The translations under genes were made by a program, and so were the position numbers. A stretch of 64,000 nucleotides of DNA from Sinomonas mesophila. GTDB taxonomy: Bacteria > Actinomycetota > Actinomycetes > Actinomycetales > Micrococcaceae. Under the pieces are notes generated by a model, which saw only the letters and a program-made list of their open reading frames with translations, was not told the origin of the DNA and did no database searches. The stretch spans positions 124,256-188,255 of the forward strand of contig NZ_KV908325.1 of assembly GCF_001999765.1 (NCBI RefSeq), read 5' to 3'. This document shows, piece after piece, positions 57,670-64,000 of the stretch (positions within the stretch are counted from its first letter, which is position 1; each line of letters starts with the position of its first letter).

Positions 57670-59400
57670 TCACTTCACTGCGGCCATGCGGAATGTGCCC
57701 ATCCTCACGGCTCCGCCGACGGCCTCGACCCGCAGCGAGCGCTCGCCCGCCGGCGGGAACGTCAGCGCCGTGAGCGTGCTGCGGCCCCCGTCCACGAATA
57801 CCTCGACCGAGGAGCGGTCCACGTACAGGCGGAGCCGCACCGTCTCGGCCCCGGGCTCCCCGGGAGAGGTCCGCAGGGCCCGGTACGCCTCGAGCGAGGC
57901 TTCCTTGGGGGTCCTGGCGGCGGCCGCCCCGGCCGCCTCGGCAGCGTTGTCCCAGACTCCCGAGTCGCCGCGCGCGAAGGCGTCGTCGCGGACCACGAAC
58001 GCCTGGCCGCGCGCGAAGTCGTAGCCGACGGTCGCGTACGGCTCGCCGCCCGCGAGCAGCTGGATGCGGGCCTCGATCCGGTCCTCGCCGGGGCCGCGCG
58101 TGAGCTCGGTGTCGAGGACGAACGCCCCGCCACCGGGCTGGTCGGCCTCGAACGCCGGCCCGGGAGGCCCGGGTGACCCGGGGGAGCCCGGAGAGAGGGT
58201 CTGCGCCTCGGCCGTCGTCTCCGCGCCCTCAGCGTCCCCGAGCGCGGGGACGGGCTCGGACGCGAGGCGCGCCCCGCCGTCGTCCGTGACGAGCCGCACC
58301 GTGCGCACGGCGGAGTCCGCGCCCATCCACGCCCCGGTGGGCACGTTGCGCGCGTAGGCCCAGTTGTTCATCCAGCCCATGAGGTAGCGCGAGGCGCGTT
58401 GGTCTGCCACGCGCGGGTCCGCCCAGGCGAGGGCGGCGTAGAAGTCGGGCCCGTCGTCGGCCCACCGGTGCGAGGGCTGGGCCTGGTCCGGGACGAACTG
58501 CTTGCCGTCCCACTGTCCGACCCAGTACGCGGTCCCGGTCGTGCGGCTCTCGGCGGCGCCGTTCGCCCCGGCCATGAGGACCCAGCGGGGGCGCTGCGGG
58601 TCGCCGTCGAGGGTCAGCTCGAAGAGGTCCGGGCACTCGAGGGTGCCGAGGCCCGGCGACTCGAAGCCGGACGTGTAGGTCCACGAGCGCAGGTCCGTGG
58701 ACGCGTAGAAGCCGATCTTGGGGCCCTCCGCGAGGGCCATGACCCACTGCCCGCGGGCCTCGTCGCGGACGACGCGCGGGTCGCGCCAGTCGTGCTGGCC
58801 GGGGTTCTCCATGATCGGGTTGGCGGTGTCGCTGCGGAAGGTGCGCCCGCCGTCGGCCGAGCCGAAGAGCGACTGCCGCTGCACGCCGTCGTGCTGCTGG
58901 GTCAGGATCGCGACGACGGCGCCCCGGCCGAAGCCAGCCGTGCCCTCCTCGTCGACGAACGCGGTCCCGGTCTCGATGTCCCCGAGCCCGTTCTGGAACT
59001 TCTCGATCGCGACGCCCTCGTCCTTCCAGTGGACGAGGTCCGTGCTCGACATGCGCCGCCACGAGGTGCCGTTCCCGTGTGGGTGGTCCGCGTTGTACAG
59101 GTAGTAGGCCTGCCACACGCCGTCGACGAGGAGGGGGCGCTGGGGATCGTTCATCCAGGCCTCGGGCGGGGTGTTGTGGAAGACGGGGCGGTACGGGTCG
59201 GCGGGCTCGGGCTGTGCCTGCGCCGACTCCGGCGCGGTGGGGGCGGGGGAGGGCTGCGGCGCGAGCGTCGCCAGGACGAGCGCCAGGACGGCGGCGAGGA
59301 CGACGGCGCCGCCCGCCGCCGCGAGGAGCAGGCGGCGCGCGCGGGGCGTCAGGGATGCGAGGAAGCTGCGGCGGCGGGGGGCGGGGGGACTCTGGGCCAT
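57670..59400 (-). CDS. Membrane-anchored GH32 fructanase/sucrase
   Basis: 576 residues. An N-terminal membrane segment (LLLAAAGGAVVLAAVLALVLA, seen as ~21 hydrophobic residues) follows a basic stretch without a clear cleavage site, so it is probably anchored to the outer face of the membrane. GH32 motifs: WMNDPQRP (Asp85), WRDPRV (~204) and ECPDLF (~253). C-terminal beta-sandwich from ~400, with a Gly/Pro-rich linker (SPGSPGPPGP). The start at 59400 has a weak ribosome site (GCAGGTC). Downstream of it is the levansucrase gene region. Likely cleaves sucrose or fructan. Confidence 0.9.
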   Translation of the reverse strand: MAQSPPAPRRRSFLASLTPRARRLLLAAAGGAVVLAAVLALVLATLAPQPSPAPTAPESAQAQPEPADPYRPVFHNTPPEAWMNDPQRPLLVDGVWQAYYLYNADHPHGNGTSWRRMSSTDLVHWKDEGVAIEKFQNGLGDIETGTAFVDEEGTAGFGRGAVVAILTQQHDGVQRQSLFGSADGGRTFRSDTANPIMENPGQHDWRDPRVVRDEARGQWVMALAEGPKIGFYASTDLRSWTYTSGFESPGLGTLECPDLFELTLDGDPQRPRWVLMAGANGAAESRTTGTAYWVGQWDGKQFVPDQAQPSHRWADDGPDFYAALAWADPRVADQRASRYLMGWMNNWAYARNVPTGAWMGADSAVRTVRLVTDDGGARLASEPVPALGDAEGAETTAEAQTLSPGSPGSPGPPGPAFEADQPGGGAFVLDTELTRGPGEDRIEARIQLLAGGEPYATVGYDFARGQAFVVRDDAFARGDSGVWDNAAEAAGAAAARTPKEASLEAYRALRTSPGEPGAETVRLRLYVDRSSVEVFVDGGRSTLTALTFPPAGERSLRVEAVGGAVRMGTFRMAAVK

Positions 59401-59595
59401 GACCTGCGGTGGTAGGGGACAGGGCAGGGTATCGATCCTACGCCCGCCAGCTGGGCAATTCCCGAGAGGAGGCTGGACGGGTTGTGACCGCTCCCCGAGC
59501 TGGCTCCCTTGACCTCCGCGCGGGACCGTGCTGTCCTGAACGGCACGGCCCGCACTCTGCGGCCGTGTTCCGATTCGCCACAGCGAAGGAGTGCC

Positions 59596-59739
59596 ATGGT
59601 CAACGGCGACCGCAGCAAAGTCACCCACCGCCCGAGCAGAGAAGACCTGTCTCAGGATTTCCACTTCGGCCCAGAGGACAGAGCGTGGGACGAAGAGGAT
59701 GGCCTCTTCGACGGCGAGGAGATCATCGTCGGCCGATGA
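59596..59739 (+). CDS. Small acidic protein of unknown function (47 aa)
   Basis: 47 residues: a basic start (MVNGDRSKVTHRPSRED) and an acidic end (FGPEDRAWDEEDGLFDGEE). GCGAAGGAGTGCC before the ATG is an excellent ribosome site. No membrane segment or known domain. A perfect 36-bp palindrome 26 bases after its stop is a strong terminator, which supports a separate short transcript. Confidence 0.6.
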   Translation: MVNGDRSKVTHRPSREDLSQDFHFGPEDRAWDEEDGLFDGEEIIVGR

Positions 59740-59764
59740 CGGAGCCACGCAACCCCTGAATAGC

Positions 59765-59800
59765 CGAGAGGCGCCGCCGGGATCCCGGCGGCGCCTCTCG
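59765..59800. terminator. Perfect 36-bp palindrome, bidirectional terminator
   Basis: Arms CGAGAGGCGCCGCCGGGA and its exact complement, with no loop bases beyond the centre. It lies between the small acidic gene and the convergent pRiA4b ORF-3-like gene. Confidence 0.8.
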
Positions 59801-59832
59801 CCGCATCGAACCTCCCGTCACAGGGGCCCCGG

Positions 59833-60957
59833 TCAGGTCTGCAGCGCCGCCCGCGCGAAAGCCTGGGCCTCGGGCGACTGCGCGAACTCCTTGCCAAAGC
59901 CCCTCCGCAGGATGCCCATGGTGCGGAACACCGCTGTCGTGTCGATCAGCAGTTCGCTGGCATCGCCGTCCGTCATCTCCCCGTGCGGCTCCATGCGCCA
60001 GCCGAGGGCTCCGAGGCCGAAGGCGATGGCGTGGAGGCTCTCGTCCCAGTCGGAGCGCTGTGCGGCGGCGAGTTCGAGCAGAGCCAGGAGAGCGGCGTCG
60101 TGTGCGGCCTCATCGCGATGCCTCAGGAGCATCGCCCGCGCGATGAAGAGCAGGAGCCCGCGCGGATCGTTGGAGACCTTCTGCACAGCCTTCGGCACGA
60201 GGAGCCTGCCCTTGACCTTGCGCACGAGGCCCAGGCGCGTGGCCGAAGCGCGGAACCAGAACACGGGGGCGGTCTGGCTCTCCCGGTTGGCGGGGCCGAG
60301 CCATCTCCCTCCCAGGTCGAGCACCTCTGCCGCCTCGCGGACCACGGCGGGCGGGAGCCAGCCGGCGGAGGTCAGGGCGAGACCGTCCGGGTCGATGCGG
60401 TGGATGAGCCATCAGTAGGGGGCGACGAGGCGGGCCGCGGCCTCGTCGTCGATCTCCAGCTGGTCGATCTCGGCCGGACGGTCGACCCTCGTCGCGGCCA
60501 CGAAGGACCGGAACTCCGGCTGCAGGCCCGGGGGGAGGCTGCGGCCGAGTGTGTCGACATCGCGCGCCTCGGCTGCGCCGGCATCCCCGCCGTCGGGCGA
60601 TGGCGGGAAAAGCAGGGCGAGCTCGCGGTTCGCCGCCTCGGCGTCGAAGCGGGCAGGGTCGAAGTCCTGCCATGGGCCGACGGTGGCGGTGACCCACTCG
60701 CCCAGCCGAACCGTGGCCTCGTCGAGCATCCCGAGGTCGTCGAGGAGCGGCTCCCCGGAGCTCCACACGCGGGGTGCGGGGCCGGGGCGGTCGGCGCCGC
60801 GGCGCGGAAGGGTCGGGTCCGCATCGGTGAAGGAGTGCAGGTGCCAGTCGCGCCACCCGACGGCACGCTGGAGTACGTCGTGGAGCTCGCCGAGCGTCAG
60901 GGAGCCATCGACGTCGAGCATCCGCCAGATCGGCGGCTCGCTCCCGACGACGGTCAC
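59833..60957 (-). pseudogene. pRiA4b ORF-3-like protein, interrupted by one in-frame TGA
   Basis: One reading frame of about 374 residues with a single stop at 60412-60414. The N-terminal half is the pRiA4b ORF-3-like domain (EPPIWRMLDVDGSLTLGELH and GWRDWHLHSFT). The part after the stop continues in frame (WLIHRIDPDGLALTSAGWLP) for another 190 residues to a normal stop. The interrupted codon follows LVAPY; CGA or TGG to TGA would explain it. GTG start, no strong ribosome site. Function of the family is unknown; it occurs on plasmids and insertion elements. Truncated product of 181 residues otherwise. Confidence 0.75.
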
Positions 60958-61041
60958 CCTGACACGCAGGATCCTGTTGGTCTCAGAGGTGCTGGTCGGT
61001 CTTCACGCGTGGCTGCCACCCGACGAGCGTAGCGGCAGGGG

Positions 61042-61632
61042 CTAGCCGGCCGTGGATTCCCGGAGCGTGAGCGTGCCGGCCAGATCGAGGTCCGCCTGCG
61101 TGCCGGGGTAGCCGGACTCGGCGATGAGGATCGCGCCGAACGCCGCGGCCCAGAACGTCCTGACCTCCTGGCGTGCCGTCCTCTCGATCCCCCAGCCGCG
61201 CGTCTGAAGCACGCGCTCGAGATAGCGCTCGGACATGCGGAACAGCAGACTCAGGTGCCCCTTGACCACGGTCCCGAGCTGCGGCTTCGCGCGGGCCAGC
61301 GCGAGGGCGCTGATGACCACGGGCAGCGACGGCGTCACGAGCACCGTGCGGGCGATGGCCCGGCGGAAGGCCGGCGCATTGGACATGCGCGAGCCCGCGC
61401 CCTCGATGCGCCCAGCGTCGCGGAGCAGGAGCAGGAAGGCCGCGTGCACGAAGAGCGAGTCCTTCGAGCCGAAGTGGTACGTGATCTGGTTCGGGAACAC
61501 GCCGGCCGCGCCGGCGATCTCGCCGACCGTGACCGAATCGGCCGGTCGTGCGGCGAAGAGCGCCGCCGCCGCGTGGACGATGCGCTCGCGCGTGCCCGCT
61601 CCCCGCGAGCGGGACGTGTGTGCCCTGGACAT
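61042..61632 (-). CDS. TetR-family regulator divergent from a ketoacyl synthase
   Basis: 196 residues. N-terminal HTH with VTVGEIAGAAGVFPNQITYH followed by FGSKDSLFVHAA. The C-terminal ligand domain has no named family. A short basic start (MSRAHTSRSRGAG). It diverges from the beta-ketoacyl synthase gene across 112 bases containing two dyads. Its role is inferred to be control of that gene; fatty acyl ligands are plausible. Confidence 0.87.
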   Translation of the reverse strand: MSRAHTSRSRGAGTRERIVHAAAALFAARPADSVTVGEIAGAAGVFPNQITYHFGSKDSLFVHAAFLLLLRDAGRIEGAGSRMSNAPAFRRAIARTVLVTPSLPVVISALALARAKPQLGTVVKGHLSLLFRMSERYLERVLQTRGWGIERTARQEVRTFWAAAFGAILIAESGYPGTQADLDLAGTLTLRESTAG

Positions 61633-61663
61633 GAAAGTAAGTGTATGGGGCGGTGAGTTGTAT

Positions 61664-61679
61664 GCTGTACAAGTACAGC
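61664..61679. promoter_or_regulatory. Putative TetR operator 1 (GCTGTAC-AA-GTACAGC)
   Basis: Perfect 7-bp arms with a 2-base centre, 31 bases before the TetR start and 65 before the synthase start. Confidence 0.65.
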
Positions 61680-61681
61680 TT

Positions 61682-61698
61682 CTTGTATCGCGTACAAG
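61682..61698. promoter_or_regulatory. Putative TetR operator 2 (CTTGTA-TCGCG-TACAAG)
   Basis: Perfect 6-bp arms with a 5-base centre, three bases after operator 1. The shared GTACA/TGTAC words suggest two dimers side by side. Confidence 0.6.
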
Positions 61699-61744
61699 GG
61701 ACGGCCCGAACCGGACATGTCCCGCTACTGGCGTTGGAGGACAC

Positions 61745-62995
61745 GTGCGGCACACAGGGTTTGACGGGCACAGCGGGATCGTCATCACGGGCATGGGCGC
61801 GACGACGCCGCTCGGCGGCACCGTCCCCGAGCTCTGGGACGCCACGCTCGCCCTGCGCTCCGGCATCCGCAGCCTCGTGGGGGCCGGCATTCCCGGCTTC
61901 GACGACACCCTGCCCGTGCGCATCGCGGGGATGCTCGCCGTCGAGCCCGAGACCGCGATGACCCCCGCCAGCGCCCGCCGCCTCGACCGCAGCCAGCAGG
62001 CCGCCGTCGTCGCCGCGCGCGAGGCGTGGAAGGACGCCGGCGCCCCCGAGGTCGACGGCGACCGGCTCGCCGTCGTGATCGGCACGGGCATCGGCGGGGT
62101 GCAGACCCTCCTCGCGCAGGACGACGTGCTCGAGCGCTCGGGCGCGCGGCGCGTCTCGCCGCGGACCGTGCCGATGCTCATGGCCAACGCCGCCGCGGCC
62201 CAGCTGAGCATCGAGTACGGGGCCCGCGCGTCCGCGTCCGCCCCCGCGTCGGCGTGCGCCTCGGGCGCCGAGGCCATCGTCCAGGCGGCACGGCTCATCG
62301 AGTGCGACGAGGCGGACATCGTCATCGCCGGCGGCGCGGAGGCTGCCATCACGCCCCTGACTATCGCGGGCTTCGCCCAGATCGGCGCCCTCTCCAAGGA
62401 CGCCGGCGACCCGGAGGCCGCGTCCCGGCCCTTCGACCTGAACCGCACCGGCTTCGTGCTCGGCGAGGGCGCGGGCGTCGTGGTGCTCGAGCGCGCCGAG
62501 CACGCCCGCGCCCGCCGCGCGAGGGCCCGCGCGGCCCTGGCCGGCTGGGGCGTCACGGCGGACGCGTTCCACATCACCGGCACGGACCCCGAGGGCACGG
62601 GCCAAGTCAAGGCGATCCGCAAGGCGCTCGCCAAGGCCGGGCTCGGCGCGCGGGACGTCCAGCACGTCAACGCCCACGCGACCGGCACGCAGGTCGGGGA
62701 CGTGAGCGAGGCGCTCGCGGTCCGCGAAGCCCTCGGCGGCCACGTCGCCGTGACCGCGCCCAAGGGCGCCCTCGGCCACCTCGTCGGCGCGGCCGGCGCC
62801 GTCGAGGCGATCCTCACCGCCTGCACGCTCGAGGCCGGCGTCATCCCGGCCACCCGCAACCTCGAGGAGCTGGACCCGGCCGTCGGGCTCGACGTCGTCG
62901 CCGGCGCCCCGCGCGAGGCCCGGATCGAGGCGGCGATCTCCAACTCGTTCGGCTTCGGAGGCCACAACGTGAGCCTCCTGCTCACGCGCGCCTGA
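61745..62995 (+). CDS. Beta-ketoacyl-ACP synthase (FabF/KAS II type)
   Basis: 416 residues of the thiolase fold. Condensing enzyme of fatty acid elongation. Catalytic Cys171 in SACASGAEAIVQ, first His in NAHATGTQVGD, second in GALGHLVGAAGAVE with the preceding Lys. End motif SNSFGFGGHN. GTG start with GGAGGACAC. It is alone, not in a fab cluster, with its own TetR regulator divergent, so it may be a specialised synthase rather than the housekeeping one. Substrate chain length cannot be read. Confidence 0.92.
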   Translation: MRHTGFDGHSGIVITGMGATTPLGGTVPELWDATLALRSGIRSLVGAGIPGFDDTLPVRIAGMLAVEPETAMTPASARRLDRSQQAAVVAAREAWKDAGAPEVDGDRLAVVIGTGIGGVQTLLAQDDVLERSGARRVSPRTVPMLMANAAAAQLSIEYGARASASAPASACASGAEAIVQAARLIECDEADIVIAGGAEAAITPLTIAGFAQIGALSKDAGDPEAASRPFDLNRTGFVLGEGAGVVVLERAEHARARRARARAALAGWGVTADAFHITGTDPEGTGQVKAIRKALAKAGLGARDVQHVNAHATGTQVGDVSEALAVREALGGHVAVTAPKGALGHLVGAAGAVEAILTACTLEAGVIPATRNLEELDPAVGLDVVAGAPREARIEAAISNSFGFGGHNVSLLLTRA

Positions 62996-62998
62996 CGG

Positions 62999-63250
62999 CT
63001 ACCAGAGGCGCGCGTGCCGCAGGAGCAGCTCGCGGCGCACCGCGTCGCGGCGCTCCTCGAGGCGGCCGTCCGTCTCCCGGTGGCCTTCCGTGGGCGTGAG
63101 CCACCCGCGGACGACGGCGGCGGCCGCCCACGGTCCGCGCGCGGCCGCGGCCCGTCCCCGCGCCGTCGTGCGCTCGGGTTCCACCGTGCGCTCGGGTTCC
63201 ACCGTGCGCTCGGGCCTGATCCAGACGTCCCCCGTGATGACCGTGTGCAT
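62999..63250 (-). CDS. Small protein with PERTVE repeats, function unknown
   Basis: 83 residues. Start MHTVITGDVWIRPERT, then a repeat VEPERTVEPERTT coded by an 18-bp tandem unit, then Ala-rich and Arg-rich segments ending in ELLLRHARLW. GGGAGCGGGC before the ATG is an acceptable ribosome site. The stop is four bases after the convergent synthase stop. No domain recognised; could be a chance frame in G+C-rich sequence. Confidence 0.4.
   Translation of the reverse strand: MHTVITGDVWIRPERTVEPERTVEPERTTARGRAAAARGPWAAAAVVRGWLTPTEGHRETDGRLEERRDAVRRELLLRHARLW
63171..63218. repeat. 18-bp tandem repeat GCGCTCGGGTTCCACCGT
   Basis: About 2.6 identical copies inside the small 83-residue ORF, giving a six-residue peptide repeat. 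Perfect identity suggests recent slippage. Confidence 0.75.
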
Positions 63251-63428
63251 GCCCGCTCCCGTTCCCCTCGACCAGTGATGTGCCCTGCGGTCCTCGACCC
63301 TAGTGAGCCGGACGGGCGTCCCGCTCATCGCGTGCGCGCCCCTGTGGATAACCCGGCAGATGCTCACGCCTTCAGGATGCCGCCAGAAGAGGACAGGTCC
63401 GGTCCGCTGCCCGGGCCATGATGGAGGC

Positions 63429-64000
63429 ATGCCAGACACGACGCAGCGGGTCCTGAGCCTGCTCAGCCTCCTCCAGTCACGGCCCGTATGGACGGGGGCC
63501 GAGCTCGCGGAGCGGCTCGGGGTCACGACCCGGAGCATCCGCCGCGACGTCGAGCGCCTGCGAGAGCTCGGCTACCCTGTCCGCGCCGAGCACGGCACCG
63601 GCGGCGGCTACCAGCTCGGGGCGGGCATGGCACTCCCGCCGCTCCTGCTCGACGACGAGGAGGCCGTCGCCGTCGCCGTGAGCCTCCGGCTCGCCGCGGG
63701 CGGGACGGTCGCGGGGCTCGGCGAGGCCGCCGTGCGATCGCTCGCGAAGCTCGACCAGGTGCTCCCGTCGCGGCTGCGGGCCGAGGTCAAGGGCGTCATC
63801 GACGCAACCGTGAGCCTCGACAGCCCGGTCACGGCCGTCGACGCCGACGTCCTCGTGGCCCTCGCCCGCGCGATCCGCACGCCCGAGCGTGCGACCTTCG
63901 ACTACACGAAGTCTGGGGGAGAGCGCTCCGAGCGGCGCGTCGAGCCCTACCGACTCGTGGCCGCGGCGCGCCGCTGGTACCTCATGGCGTACGACTTGGA
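63429..64000 (+). CDS. YafY-type WYL-domain transcriptional regulator (3' end outside)
   Basis: 190 residues visible; the frame is open at the window end. N-terminal winged helix (LAERLGVTTRSIRRDVERLR) with the DeoR/YafY-like GYPVRAEHGTGGGYQL. The WYL domain begins near 155 and includes RRWYLMAYDL, the motif that names the family. Such regulators sense ligands, in some phage-defence loci nucleic acids, but no defence gene is visible here. GGAGG directly before the ATG. Confidence 0.88.
   Translation, partial: MPDTTQRVLSLLSLLQSRPVWTGAELAERLGVTTRSIRRDVERLRELGYPVRAEHGTGGGYQLGAGMALPPLLLDDEEAVAVAVSLRLAAGGTVAGLGEAAVRSLAKLDQVLPSRLRAEVKGVIDATVSLDSPVTAVDADVLVALARAIRTPERATFDYTKSGGERSERRVEPYRLVAAARRWYLMAYDL

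Noticed and set aside
63429-64000. WYL regulator as sign of a defence island
   Set aside because: WYL proteins are common general regulators and no nuclease, BREX, CRISPR or toxin gene is visible beside it.

Overview
The window is about 70% G+C, with short intergenic gaps, frequent 1 to 4 base stop/start overlaps and GTG starts next to good Shine-Dalgarno sequences. With the gene content (large NAD-dependent glutamate dehydrogenase, actinobacterial initiator tRNA, four-TMS holin-like protein, LigD-type polymerase, MmyB-type regulator, fructan locus) this points to a soil actinobacterium of the Micrococcaceae (Arthrobacter/Sinomonas-like). That assignment is inference; there is no rRNA gene to test it. 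No intact transposon, prophage or CRISPR array was seen.

Layout. 1-10 kb: end of a PadR regulator, an ABC exporter, rlmN, a MarR/membrane-protein pair around a perfect dyad, GNAT, a LigD polymerase-domain protein, an aldo/keto reductase and a frameshifted FAD/Rieske oxidoreductase. 10-15.9 kb: GH15 glucoamylase-like enzyme, an IS21 istB remnant, an MFS transporter, a lipoprotein and a class V aminotransferase. 16-22 kb: a polyamine locus (APC permease, agmatine deiminase, N-carbamoylputrescine amidase; TetR regulator; putrescine oxidase-like enzyme), with a TetR-type dyad in front of each arm. 22-27 kb: a sugar ABC importer without ATPase, two tandem methyltransferases, a small membrane protein and initiator tRNA-Met. 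27-39 kb: DUF2695 protein, purB, a WXG100-like protein with an alpha/beta-hydrolase partner, a holin-like protein, a HisC-type aminotransferase, an E1alpha-E1beta-E2 2-oxoacid dehydrogenase operon behind a 40-bp nested palindrome, an HhH DNA-repair protein and a PAP2 phosphatase. 39-47 kb: catC with a catB scar, the 1680-aa glutamate dehydrogenase, and an SDR with a divergent MmyB-type regulator. 46-59.4 kb: a fructan-use locus. 59.4-64 kb: a small acidic protein, a pRiA4b ORF-3-like gene broken by one TGA, a TetR/beta-ketoacyl synthase divergon and a WYL regulator cut by the window end.

How genes fit together. The fructan locus joins levansucrase (GH68) and two GH32 fructanases outside the cell to an RbsABC-type importer, a PfkB kinase and a LacI regulator. 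The same dyad (TGACAACGTTGTCA) lies before the importer, over the regulator start codon (one arm degenerate) and before the large GH32 gene, so it looks like one autoregulated regulon. The polyamine locus should turn agmatine into putrescine and oxidise it to 4-aminobutanal, under a TetR protein.

The most unusual feature is a set of intergenic repeats. At several loci a locus-specific word is repeated in tandem or as an inverted pair, often next to a shared linker close to AAYGCTGGGGAGGT. Several gene scars (catB, FAD/Fe-S oxidoreductase, istB, a shortened ABM protein, a two-frameshift oxidoreductase, an in-frame TGA) show active gene decay.
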